Below, piece by piece: positions 32,283 to 40,884 of a stretch of DNA of 64,000 bases. The translations under genes were made by a program, and so were the position numbers. Numbering within the stretch: the stretch's first letter is position 1; every line of letters begins with the position of its first letter. Below the pieces are notes generated by a model. That model had not been told where the DNA came from. It saw only the letters and a program-made list of their open reading frames with translations, and ran no database searches. The stretch is from Carnobacterium_A sp047553015. GTDB lineage: Bacteria > Bacillota > Bacilli > Lactobacillales > Carnobacteriaceae. The stretch is from the NCBI RefSeq assembly GCF_047553015.1, contig NZ_CP180212.1, forward strand, positions 1,240,001-1,304,000. Reading direction: 5' to 3'.

Positions 32283-32334
32283 GATTTCATTCCTTTCAAT
32301 TTTTAGTATAAAATACCTGACTTATTTAATTGAT

Positions 32335-32378
32335 AAATAAAAAATAAGGACTAGAACAGATTGTCCTAGTCCTTATTT
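32335..32378 (-). terminator. Terminator or attenuator before DUF2877 copy 1
   Basis: A 13-base perfect stem (AAATAAGGACTAG with its complement at 32366-32378) is followed on the minus strand by TTTTTTATTTAT. It interrupts the fdrA/DUF1116 cluster before its last gene. Confidence 0.8.
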
Positions 32379-32389
32379 CTATAATTATG

Positions 32390-33616
32390 TTATAAAGATT
32401 CTGATAAAGCAACTAATGCTTCTTCAAATATATTTATTGGCAACGTGCTCATTCCAGCACCTACCATACCAACGCCAGATTTGTTAGAAGCAATAGCCGT
32501 ATTTAGCACTGGTGTGATACCTGTTTCAACAACTTTCATGATGTCTATTCCTAAAGGAAGACCTCTAAAGTTTAGAAAAGGTATTTGAAAAATTGGATGC
32601 TCACCTAGTGTAATCTCGTACATTGACTCTGTTAATCTTTCTGCGACTTTAACATCTTTAGCACCAACAAATTTGATGATGGCAGGAGCTGTAACCATTG
32701 CACAACCTCCAAAACCACCGACCTCCATAATAGCACTATCACCAATATCTGGATTTGCGTCTTTTTCTGAATAGCCAGGGAAATAAAGACCTTTCACCAT
32801 TGGAGAAGCTGTTGTAAACCAACGTCCAGGTAGTCCACTAATACGAATTCCGATTTCTACACCATTTCTAGCTATGGCTACAACCATTGAAGACCCTTCA
32901 ACTCCATCTGCAGCATCTGCAGCAAGTTTAGTTGCTGCCATTGCTAGATTTAAAAAGAATTGGTCGTTTCCAACACTCATATATTTGATGACAGCTGGAC
33001 TATCTTCTGGAGAAATTTCTGCTAATTTATATGAAATTAACTTAATCATTTGAGCGGTTGTTGCGTGATTTCGCATGTGCAACTCATCACCCATTGATAT
33101 GCCTTGAGCCATAATTGGCGCCAAGTCAATTCCACCTAATTCTTTGATTACTTTTTTGAAGAGTGGCATAGCTGTTTCTTTCATCCAGTCTAAGCGATCT
33201 AATGTTTCTTTAGAGTATTCGCCAAATCTAAGCCCAACACCGCTTCCTTCACTAAGGTTTGCGTAACTTCTTTTCTTAGTTTTACGGTCTTCTACTACCC
33301 AAACTGGCATAGAATAAGTCGTAATTCCAGTCATTGGTCCGACTACTCCATAATTATGACAAGGTTCGAAGTTGATTTTTCCACTTAAGGCCACTTTTTC
33401 AGCCTCTTCTGGTGAATCAGCTAGTCCTTCGTTTAATAAACCGCAAATAACGGCACCTTTCATTGGTGTACACATTTTTTCAAATGAGATAGGTGGACCT
33501 GCGTGTAAAAAAGTTGTCTGCTCAATAGCAATGGCTTCTTTTAATAAAACAATGTCGACTAAGACTGGATCTGTTTCAGCCATTCTTTGAAATGCTTTTT
33601 CATTTGCTTTTAACAT
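32390..33616 (-). CDS. DUF1116 (YlbE/AllG-like) protein, copy B
   Basis: 408 residues of the DUF1116 family, a subunit of AllFGH-type carbamoyltransferase. Conserved segments: FLHAGPPISFEKM, then NFEPCHNYGVVGPMTGITTY near residue 90. Next come GVGLRFGEYS, MGDELHMRNHATTAQM and DIGDSAIMEVGGFGGCAMVT. It differs from copies A and C in having CHN where they have CHH. It lies 20 bases downstream of the Nramp-like transporter gene. ATG follows AAGGGGATAG. Whether it makes a mixed complex with copy A or serves another substrate is unknown. Confidence 0.78.
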   Translation of the reverse strand: MLKANEKAFQRMAETDPVLVDIVLLKEAIAIEQTTFLHAGPPISFEKMCTPMKGAVICGLLNEGLADSPEEAEKVALSGKINFEPCHNYGVVGPMTGITTYSMPVWVVEDRKTKKRSYANLSEGSGVGLRFGEYSKETLDRLDWMKETAMPLFKKVIKELGGIDLAPIMAQGISMGDELHMRNHATTAQMIKLISYKLAEISPEDSPAVIKYMSVGNDQFFLNLAMAATKLAADAADGVEGSSMVVAIARNGVEIGIRISGLPGRWFTTASPMVKGLYFPGYSEKDANPDIGDSAIMEVGGFGGCAMVTAPAIIKFVGAKDVKVAERLTESMYEITLGEHPIFQIPFLNFRGLPLGIDIMKVVETGITPVLNTAIASNKSGVGMVGAGMSTLPINIFEEALVALSESL

Positions 33617-33635
33617 AAGTTTTCTATCCCCTTTT

Positions 33636-34868
33636 TTATCCTAATAATCTAGTAATGACTCCGAATAGTCCCCAAGAACCTAATCCAAGTGTAACTAATG
33701 CTGCTATAACTCCTAAAATATTTTGTACTAGAGTATTTGTGTGTTCTCCAAGTAATTTTTTATTGTTCGTTGCAATAACAAGCAAGATAGCTATAAACGG
33801 TAATGAAACTCCACTTGTTACCTGCGCTGCTGTTATGATTTGTATTGGTGCTGTATTTAAAATAGCAAGAACCATACCAAAAATAACTGCTGAAGCTCCT
33901 AAAATTTTTGCTTGTTTACTTTCTCTTCCACCTTCCCAGCCAAAGAGACGACTAAATATAGTACCAAGTGTATATGGCACAGCAATCGCTGATGATAATC
34001 CTGCTGCAAATATGCCTATACCTCCAACTATACGAGCCCAACTTCCAAGAACTGGCTCTAGTTGTTTTGAAAATACTAAAGGACTATCAACGACAACTCC
34101 GCTATCAAATAAAACAGCAGCACTTGTAATGATGATTGATATTGTAATTGCTCCACCTATTAATACGTTTACTATTATATCAAATTTAGCATTTTCCATA
34201 TCTGAAACCTTGTTCCACTTATCTTTTGATGTTATTGAATGTAAGATAAGATTTATTCCTATTAATGTTGTTCCTATTAAAGCAATAGTTGTTATTGCTC
34301 CACCTTGTGGAATAGTTGGAAGAAAAATACCACTAAATATCTCTGGAATACTAGGTCCAACAAAGACCATCGTTACAACAAATAAAACTCCCATAAGACT
34401 TACAAACATCAGCATAATTTTTTCTAATGCTTTTGTTGATCCAAATAAAACGGTACTTAATGCTAAAATCCCAACTATCAAAGCAGCTACTAATTGATTT
34501 GAGCCTATAACATCTCCAAGACCTAATGATGAACCGATAATATTACCAGCTTCAAATCCAAAGGCTACAGATGCAACTGATAAACCTACTAAGACATTAA
34601 CAAATATTTTCCAGCCTTTATTTTCTGGGACTATTGCTATTGCAGCTTCCATAAAGTTTTTATTTCCTATAATTCCAATACGAGAAGACATTTCCATTAA
34701 GATTATAAGTGAAATAACAGAAAATGCTACTGCCCATAATAATTCATACCCAAAGTTAACTCCTGCTAATGTTGCTGCAGTAATTGTTCCAGGCCCAACA
34801 AATGCACTTGTAATAATTGCTGCAGGTCCCATATTTTTTAATTTGCTACTGAATGATTGTTTTTCCAT
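33636..34868 (-). CDS. Nramp-fold transporter lacking the metal-binding motif
   Basis: 410 residues with 11 or so hydrophobic segments and an Nramp-like pattern: helix 1 GPAAIITSAFVGPGTITAAT, then FGYELLWAVAFS. In classical Nramp proteins helix 1 has DPGN and helix 6 has MPH, which bind Mn or Fe. Here these positions read GPGT (residues 25-28) and IGIN (residues 203-206), so divalent metal transport is unlikely. The gene sits between two DUF1116 genes, which suggests uptake of an organic nitrogen compound (inference). GGAGGAACACATC precedes the ATG. Confidence 0.75.
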   Translation of the reverse strand: MEKQSFSSKLKNMGPAAIITSAFVGPGTITAATLAGVNFGYELLWAVAFSVISLIILMEMSSRIGIIGNKNFMEAAIAIVPENKGWKIFVNVLVGLSVASVAFGFEAGNIIGSSLGLGDVIGSNQLVAALIVGILALSTVLFGSTKALEKIMLMFVSLMGVLFVVTMVFVGPSIPEIFSGIFLPTIPQGGAITTIALIGTTLIGINLILHSITSKDKWNKVSDMENAKFDIIVNVLIGGAITISIIITSAAVLFDSGVVVDSPLVFSKQLEPVLGSWARIVGGIGIFAAGLSSAIAVPYTLGTIFSRLFGWEGGRESKQAKILGASAVIFGMVLAILNTAPIQIITAAQVTSGVSLPFIAILLVIATNNKKLLGEHTNTLVQNILGVIAALVTLGLGSWGLFGVITRLLG

Positions 34869-35029
34869 GATGTGTTCCTCCGATTTGGGCTATGCCCATG
34901 ATATAGATAATCTTACTTTACATCAAACATTTCTTTCTTAGTAGTTGCCAGCCGTTTAGGTAGTAAAAACGACTGTGTACATTAATATTAAGTGATTCAA
35001 TTATCAAACTCAGTAAACCTACTTTATCG
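34869..35029. other. 161-base gap between DUF1116 copy A and the Nramp-like gene
   Basis: Only a small GGGC-ATA-GCCC hairpin at about 34887-34897 is visible. No clear terminator or consensus promoter was found. Confidence 0.4.
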
Positions 35030-36286
35030 TTAGTTGATACCAGCTTTTTTTGCAAAAGCAATCAAAGCATTCTCAAACATGACCATTGGTGCTTTACTTA
35101 CTCCAGCTCCAATCATGCCAACACCTGCTTCTTTACTAGCAATTGCTGTATTAATCGTTGGAGAATAACCAGTTTCAATGACTTTTCTTATATCAATTCC
35201 GGTTGGTGTGCCTCGGAAATCTAAGTTAGGAATAGTAAAATTGATACTTTCAGTAGCTGTGATTTCGTACATGTTCATCGTGTATTCGATGGCATCTTTG
35301 AATCCGCCTGCTCCTAAAAATTTTACAATTGCTGGTGCGGCTGCCATTGCAAAACCACCAATTCCACCAGTTTCCATAATCGCGCTATCACCAATATCAG
35401 CATTAGCATCCTCTTTTGTGTATCCTGAAAAATACAGTCCTTCAACTTCAGCAGCCGGTGCTGTAAACCACTCATCACCAAGTCCACTAACTCTTATCCC
35501 AATATCCACTCCATTACGTGCCATTGCTGTAACGATTGTTGAGTTTTCGATGCCATGAGCTGCATCAGCACTTGCTTTGCAAGCACACATTGCAAGATTT
35601 AAAAAGAATTGCTCGTTTTTGCTCGTTAAGAAATGAATGATTTCTTTTAACTCTTCTTTTTCATCTACTACATCAACTAAACTACCTAAAATACTAGTAA
35701 TAAAAATAGATGTTGATGAGCCATTTCTCATGTGTAACTCATCACCCATATGAATAGCTTGTGCCATCAAAGGGTTTAAACTAACTCCACCCATTTCATT
35801 AACCAATTTTTTGAAAACAGGTGCTAATACTTCTTCAATCCATTTTAATCTTTTCACTGTATTATCAGAATATGCTCCAAACCGGATAACATCTCCTGCA
35901 CCTTCATTTATAGTGCTATAAGAAAAATTTCCGTCTGTTTGATTTTCGACTACATACAAAGGCATTGAATAAGAAGTAATACCCGTCATAGGTCCAACGG
36001 CATTGTAATGATGGCAAGGCTCGTACGTTATCTGATCACTCGCACCAAGTTCAAAAGCTTCTTCATCAGTTTTTGCTAATCCTTCGTATTTTAATACAGC
36101 TACAATTGCTCCTTTCATAGGGTTTGACATACGGTTCCACGTAATAGGAGGACCAGCATGAAGAATAGTGTATTTATCCATGCCCTCAAATAGTTCGTGA
36201 GCCTGTTTGATATCTACCCATACCGGCTGGGCGCTAGTTAATTTCTCTAACGCTAGTTTATTAGCCGCTTCTATCTCCTTTTTCAA
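35030..36286 (-). CDS. DUF1116 (YlbE/AllG-like) protein, copy A
   Basis: 418 residues, DUF1116 family. Segments: ILHAGPPITWNRMSNPMKGA, then YEPCHHYNAVGPMTGITSYS near residue 92. Further on are RFGAYSDNTVKR, MGDELHMRNGSSTSIF and DIGDSAIMETGGIGGFAMAA. It follows FdrA copy 1 and the small FdrA-tail gene closely (15 bases), so these three are likely the core of one complex. Start is TTG 36286, nine bases after AGGAGG, so the ribosome site is strong despite the start codon. By homology it is part of a carbamoyltransferase; the acceptor product is not known. Confidence 0.8.
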   Translation of the reverse strand: MKKEIEAANKLALEKLTSAQPVWVDIKQAHELFEGMDKYTILHAGPPITWNRMSNPMKGAIVAVLKYEGLAKTDEEAFELGASDQITYEPCHHYNAVGPMTGITSYSMPLYVVENQTDGNFSYSTINEGAGDVIRFGAYSDNTVKRLKWIEEVLAPVFKKLVNEMGGVSLNPLMAQAIHMGDELHMRNGSSTSIFITSILGSLVDVVDEKEELKEIIHFLTSKNEQFFLNLAMCACKASADAAHGIENSTIVTAMARNGVDIGIRVSGLGDEWFTAPAAEVEGLYFSGYTKEDANADIGDSAIMETGGIGGFAMAAAPAIVKFLGAGGFKDAIEYTMNMYEITATESINFTIPNLDFRGTPTGIDIRKVIETGYSPTINTAIASKEAGVGMIGAGVSKAPMVMFENALIAFAKKAGIN

Positions 36287-36301
36287 AATTGTTCTCCTCC
36301 T

Positions 36302-36490
36302 TTATCTGTTTAATTTTTCCAGTATCTCTATTAGTTTAGCATTTCCCCCTGCTGGTGGACGCCAATCTAATTGGAAACTTTCGATACCTTGTTCTTCTAC
36401 AGAGTCGTGGAAACCTTCTAATCCGATATTGACTATTGATAAATCACTAGCGAATAAGTTCGTTACTTTTTCAACTTGATTCATTTTCAT
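36302..36490 (-). CDS. Stand-alone small protein matching the FdrA C-terminal domain
   Basis: A 62-residue protein whose segment VNIGLEGFHDSVEEQG and then QLDWRPPAGGNAKL matches the C-terminus of FdrA copy 2 (VINVGLKSFAEAIEENQG, QFDWRPSAGGDVKL). FdrA copy 1, directly upstream, lacks this part. The domain is thus split off here and fused in the second cluster. It lies between FdrA copy 1 and DUF1116 copy A with 18- and 15-base gaps and an AGAAAGGAACG ribosome site. It is probably a structural or catalytic piece of the carbamoyltransferase. Confidence 0.75.
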   Translation of the reverse strand: MKMNQVEKVTNLFASDLSIVNIGLEGFHDSVEEQGIESFQLDWRPPAGGNAKLIEILEKLNR

Positions 36491-36508
36491 CGTTCCTTTC
36501 TCTATCTT

Positions 36509-38059
36509 TTATTTTTCAAGAATTAAAGAAGCTAATCTTGTTGCTTGAGCATTACTAGGCATTACAATAATTCCCGCTTCTTTTAGTTTTTCTTCTTGTT
36601 CTTCTATATTTTGAGGATCTTTATCTGTTCCACAAATACTTGCTACAACAGATAGATATCTACCATTTTGTTCTGCTATTCTCTTAGCTTCTTTCACAGC
36701 AGGAGCAATATCGCCAGCTGGATCTTCATGGACACCGTAGCCAAGTACTAAGTCTAAAAGTAAAACAGCTACCTTTTCATCTTTAGCCTCTTCTTTAATT
36801 CTAGCTACTCTTAAGCGTGTGTCTAACATTGGATGTGGAAGTCCTTCTGTAAAATAATCTTCTCCCATATCAAGCATGGTATTTTCTTTACTTACATCTG
36901 GATTTTCTAAGACGTATTTACCTTCTAAAGCTACGTTTGAATACGTGTTAAACTCTTTCTTTTTCATAATTAAGATACTCTCATAACAAAGTGTCCCACC
37001 AGAAAATAGTCCTCTAATATACGTTTGGCTATCTTTTAATTGTTCTTTTTCTTTTCTTACATACTCATCAACTTGACTAGTTGGAATAGTAAAAGTAATT
37101 TTACTTACTTCTTTGCCATTTGCTAAATCAACTGCTGCATGAGCCGCATCTTCTAGTGTTTCCATAGCCAGTGCGCCACTTTCGTCAACTAAACTAGGAT
37201 CTCCTCCTAAGAAACACGTGACTACTGGTTTATCAATATCTTTAATCGCTGCTATAATTTTTTTCATGATAATTTCAGAAGGAGGCTTAGAAACAATTAG
37301 AATAACTTCTGTTGCTGAGTCCATTTTTAACGCTTCTAATTCCATTAACATCATTTTGCCGCCTACAGCTTCTTTCAAATCTCTTCCACCTGTTCCAAGA
37401 GCTTGAGTTATCCCACTGTTGTTTTTATCGATAATAGTCGTTACTTCTTGAATACCCGTTCCTGAGGCTCCAACTATTCCAATTTTCCCCTTTGATACTT
37501 TGTTTGCAAATCCTAAGGCTACACCATTTAATATAGCTGTTCCACAATCTGGCCCCATCATAAGTAAACCTTTTTCTAAAGCTTTTTCTTTCAATTCAAC
37601 TTCTTCTTCAATGGACACATTATCACTAAACATTAGGACATTTAAATCATTATTCAATGCCTTCATTGCTTCGTTCTTTGCATATTTTCCTGGTACTGAG
37701 ATAACGGCTAAATTTAATTGTCCAATTCTTTTGGCAGCCATATCAATTGTTCTAAATTTTGTTTTTACGTCATCATCACTTGTCGTTTTACTTTGTAGTT
37801 CTTCATCTACTACCGCTAGGACCTCTTTTATCACATCTTCGTTATCAGCTTCAAGACCAATAATCATATCGCTTGCACTAGCTTTTTGGCCTTCTTCAGA
37901 TAAAATATTTGATCCTTTCATTATCTCTTTATTATGATCTGTTCCCATCATAACCGCCGCATGTCTAACACCTTCTACAACAGAAATCTTACTTGAAATC
38001 ACCATAAGAGTAACAGAATCATAATAAGCATTTTCGTTTACTTTATTGTATACAACCAT
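36509..38059 (-). CDS. FdrA/AllF-like acyl-CoA-synthetase-fold protein, copy 1 (short form)
   Basis: 516 residues of the FdrA family, which shares the succinyl-CoA synthetase alpha/beta fold. Visible: KGLLMMGPDCGTAILNGVAL near residue 165. Next is GIVGASGTGIQEVTTIID near residue 194, followed by ALGTGGRDLKEAVGG. Further on are IRGLFSGGTLCYES and VLLLDLVLGYGVHEDP. In E. coli AllF (FdrA) is part of oxamate carbamoyltransferase, which makes carbamoyl phosphate. Compared with copy 2 it lacks the last 60 or so residues, which are encoded by the next gene. It is the first gene of its operon, with GAGGTG before ATG 38059 and a cre site upstream. Confidence 0.82.
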   Translation of the reverse strand: MVVYNKVNENAYYDSVTLMVISSKISVVEGVRHAAVMMGTDHNKEIMKGSNILSEEGQKASASDMIIGLEADNEDVIKEVLAVVDEELQSKTTSDDDVKTKFRTIDMAAKRIGQLNLAVISVPGKYAKNEAMKALNNDLNVLMFSDNVSIEEEVELKEKALEKGLLMMGPDCGTAILNGVALGFANKVSKGKIGIVGASGTGIQEVTTIIDKNNSGITQALGTGGRDLKEAVGGKMMLMELEALKMDSATEVILIVSKPPSEIIMKKIIAAIKDIDKPVVTCFLGGDPSLVDESGALAMETLEDAAHAAVDLANGKEVSKITFTIPTSQVDEYVRKEKEQLKDSQTYIRGLFSGGTLCYESILIMKKKEFNTYSNVALEGKYVLENPDVSKENTMLDMGEDYFTEGLPHPMLDTRLRVARIKEEAKDEKVAVLLLDLVLGYGVHEDPAGDIAPAVKEAKRIAEQNGRYLSVVASICGTDKDPQNIEEQEEKLKEAGIIVMPSNAQATRLASLILEK

Positions 38060-38108
38060 AAATGGTCACACCTCAAACTTTCCTTTTTTTTTAATAACTT
38101 GTGATACA

Positions 38109-38122
38109 GAAATCGCTTACAC
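38109..38122. promoter_or_regulatory. cre (CcpA) site upstream of FdrA copy 1 operon
   Basis: On the minus strand TGTAAGCGATTTCT matches TGWAANCGNTNWCA at 13 of 14 positions. It lies 50 bases before the operon start, consistent with catabolite repression. Confidence 0.6.
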
Positions 38123-38189
38123 AAAGTATCGAAACAAATAGAATTTAATTTATCCCATCGTCCTTCTTTATGTACAAATTTAATGAGTT

Positions 38190-38240
38190 ATTTCAAAAAT
38201 ATAGCTCATGGATCTACCGTATTCAATCTATCCATGAGCT
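38190..38240 (-). terminator. Terminator after the amidohydrolase gene
   Basis: The stem AGCTCATGGAT / ATCCATGAGCT (11 bases, 16-base loop) is followed on the minus strand by ATATTTTTG. It ends the second FdrA operon and separates it from the first. Confidence 0.72.
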
Positions 38241-38277
38241 TCTACTTTTAGTAACAACGTTAATCTAAAGAAATAAT

Positions 38278-39501
38278 TTAACGGTGAATAATCGTTTCTT
38301 TCGTGTTTTCAACCGTTAGTTTACCATTTTTAATAACAAATAATCGTGTTGGAATGTCAATAATCGCATTCTCTTTAATTTTAGTATCTAATAAAACAAC
38401 ATCAGCTTTATTGCCAACTGCAATACCATAATCTACTAAACCAATTGCTTTTGCAGGATTTTCTGTAATCATTGGTAAAACAGTTTTCAAGTCATTTGCT
38501 CCACCTAAGTGGCCAACTGGAATAGTCAACATAGCTGTTTGTAAGATATCTCCATTGCCATAGGGAGTGAATGCATTACGAATATTGTTTGTGGCAATAC
38601 ACATATTTACTCCACCGTCTCTTAATTTACGAATAGGAGTAACCGCTCTTCTGACATTGTATTCGTCATTACGAGCACCTAAGTGTAAATCTGTTGCAGG
38701 CAAAGCCATAACGCTGATACCAGCTTCAGCCATTTTTGCAATAATTGGATCTAATTCTGCTTTTGGTAAAGCTTGTAAGGCTGTTAAGTGACCAACTGAT
38801 ACTTTTCCTTGGTATCCTTCTGCGATTGTTTTTTCACACAAGTACTCAATAGACATATTTATTGGATCATCACTAAATTCTGCATGTATATCAACGGGCT
38901 TATCGTATTTTTTAGCAATTTCAAAAACGATATCGATATGTTTTTCGGCATCTGAATCGTTGTAAGGAATTCCACCAACAACATCCGCTCCCATTTCCAT
39001 TGCTTGGTGCATCATTTCTTCTGTACCAGGAGATTTAATAATACCTTCTTGTGGAAAAGCAACAACTTGGATATCCACTAAATCTTTGTATTCTTCTTTT
39101 AATTTCAACACAACTTCAAATCCTGTGAATCCTTGTGCTGGATCAAATTCTGAATGAGTTCTAATAGCTGTTACACCATTAGAAATAATCATATCTAACG
39201 TTCTTTTAGCACGATCATAGATATCTTCTTTTGTAAATGTTGGCTTAAGTTCTGCTGTTACACTAATAGCTTCTTTTAGTGTTCCTGAATTATTTGGTTT
39301 GCGATCAGCGATTAGTGCTTTATCTAAATGAAGGTGACTTTCAACAAAACCAGGAATTAAAACTCTACCATCTGCATCAATAACACGCTCAGCAGTTGCA
39401 GTCATATTCTCTTCAATTGCTGTAATTCTTCCATCTTCGATAGCGACATCTTTTAAACTTTCCCCATCATTTAGGCGTACATTTTTCAATAAAATATCCA
39501 T
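38278..39501 (-). CDS. Cytosine-deaminase-like amidohydrolase with altered active site
   Basis: 407 residues of the amidohydrolase superfamily, CodA/AtzC-like branch. Metal ligands are seen as FVESHLHLDKALIAD (His56, His58), DIHAEFSDDP (His206) and SVGHLTALQ (His238). In cytosine deaminase a catalytic Glu lies three residues after the third His; here that position is Phe209. The Asp of GHDD appears as Asn (IATNNIRNAFTPYGNGD, near residue 305). It is therefore probably not a cytosine deaminase, but a hydrolase of another C-N bond. As the last gene of the FdrA copy 2 operon it may open a cyclic ureide to give a carbamoyl compound (inference). Confidence 0.72.
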   Translation of the reverse strand: MDILLKNVRLNDGESLKDVAIEDGRITAIEENMTATAERVIDADGRVLIPGFVESHLHLDKALIADRKPNNSGTLKEAISVTAELKPTFTKEDIYDRAKRTLDMIISNGVTAIRTHSEFDPAQGFTGFEVVLKLKEEYKDLVDIQVVAFPQEGIIKSPGTEEMMHQAMEMGADVVGGIPYNDSDAEKHIDIVFEIAKKYDKPVDIHAEFSDDPINMSIEYLCEKTIAEGYQGKVSVGHLTALQALPKAELDPIIAKMAEAGISVMALPATDLHLGARNDEYNVRRAVTPIRKLRDGGVNMCIATNNIRNAFTPYGNGDILQTAMLTIPVGHLGGANDLKTVLPMITENPAKAIGLVDYGIAVGNKADVVLLDTKIKENAIIDIPTRLFVIKNGKLTVENTKETIIHR

Positions 39502-39525
39502 TACTAAATCTCTCCTTTTTTATGA

Positions 39526-40884
39526 TTATGCAAATACTAATGAGATAACTAATAACAAGACTGAAGCCAATGTAATCCATTTAACGTTACCTTTAACAAC
39601 TTCTAAAATAGGAATATTAAATCCTGAAGATAAAGCTTGCATGGTGATGTTAACGAAACTCATTTGGCTACCAAAACCAACACCGATAGTAACGAAACCT
39701 AGTGCTAGTGGTGTGAAACCTAATGAAACGGCAACAGGTAAAACCAATGTCAAGATTGAGCCAACATAAGCTCCGGCTGGAATACCAATTAAAATACCCG
39801 TTAAAACAGCTACAGGTACAACTAATACTGCAGGTGCTGCTTCAGCTACACCAGCGATAACAGCAAATGTTCCTGTTTGTGCAATCACGTTAATGAATCC
39901 TAAGAAGATACCAACTTGGAATAAACGTGTCAAGATGTACGTAGATCCGTCAATCATTGATTCAGCTGTTTCATTCAAATTGAATTTAGAGAAGAAGAAG
40001 ATTAATGCAAGTGTCACAACCATATAAGTTAACGGTGTGAAAATAGCATATCCAACTAATTTATTAATAACTGGTCCTAAGATAACAGCAAACAATAGGA
40101 ATACTGCTGGAAGAGTTAATTTAACTAATTGACTGTTTGATAATTTTGAATACTCGTCATTTGCTTCTTCTTTAAAACCTAAGTTGCGACGTTTTGTACC
40201 AAAGAATGCTAGTAAAATTGCAATAGCAACAAATAATAACCAGTAAGGACGCATTGTAGCAACGTATTCACTTACAGGAACATCACCTAATTTTGAAACG
40301 ATACTAGACTCAAGTGAAGCTGGTGATGTTGTGAAAGATACTGCTGCTGCTAAAGACATAGCGGCAATCAATTCTGGAACAACTCCAACTGCTGCGAAAG
40401 CTAATGGTGCAATAACCATTGCACTTCCTCCACCAATACCAGACATATACGTTGCAGCTGCAACTAATACAACGATAAAGGCTGAAACGTATTCTACTTT
40501 ACCTTTTGTTCCTCTTTTAGCTAATGTTAAAGCGGCAGTATACCCACCCGATTTAAACACAGCCATCGCAATAGCAGAGTTAATAATTGGAACGGTGATC
40601 GTTAGCATTGTAGGAATAGCGGCTAAGAATTGTGTGTTGACTTCTGCCAAACCAATTCCACCAATCAACATAGCTAACGCTCCACCAGCTAATCCGGCAA
40701 TAATCATGTCTACTTTTAAGAATAATAACGTTAAAACAACGATTAAAGGTATAAGAGTAACAATAGCCATGAATCCTGTTGGTGCTGTAACTGCATCAAT
40801 TCCTGCAGCAAATACGGTTAACGGTGTAATAATAGCTACCGCTGCGTACATCAATAAAAGTACAATCTTTTTTGTCAATTTCAT
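39526..40884 (-). CDS. Ion-transporter-superfamily permease in the carbamoyl operon
   Basis: 452 residues with about 11-12 membrane segments. The N-terminus (KIVLLLMYAAVAIITPLTVFA) resembles a signal or first helix. Repeated Gly/Ser/Thr-rich half-helix loops (YMSGIGGGSAMVIAPL, FTTSPASLESSIV, GIPAGAYVGSILTLVLPVAV) resemble GntP/CitM/DcuC-like transporters. I cannot name the substrate. Its ATG overlaps the carbamate kinase stop (ATGA) and the amidohydrolase follows after 24 bases. It therefore most likely imports the substrate of this operon, or exports its product. Confidence 0.7.
   Translation of the reverse strand: MKLTKKIVLLLMYAAVAIITPLTVFAAGIDAVTAPTGFMAIVTLIPLIVVLTLLFLKVDMIIAGLAGGALAMLIGGIGLAEVNTQFLAAIPTMLTITVPIINSAIAMAVFKSGGYTAALTLAKRGTKGKVEYVSAFIVVLVAAATYMSGIGGGSAMVIAPLAFAAVGVVPELIAAMSLAAAVSFTTSPASLESSIVSKLGDVPVSEYVATMRPYWLLFVAIAILLAFFGTKRRNLGFKEEANDEYSKLSNSQLVKLTLPAVFLLFAVILGPVINKLVGYAIFTPLTYMVVTLALIFFFSKFNLNETAESMIDGSTYILTRLFQVGIFLGFINVIAQTGTFAVIAGVAEAAPAVLVVPVAVLTGILIGIPAGAYVGSILTLVLPVAVSLGFTPLALGFVTIGVGFGSQMSFVNITMQALSSGFNIPILEVVKGNVKWITLASVLLLVISLVFA

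Noticed and set aside
33655..34497. A 280-codon open frame on the plus strand opposite the Nramp-like gene
   Set aside because: It is the antisense shadow of a membrane-protein gene (rich in Pro, Ile, Asn, Thr), with no ribosome site or recognisable domain.
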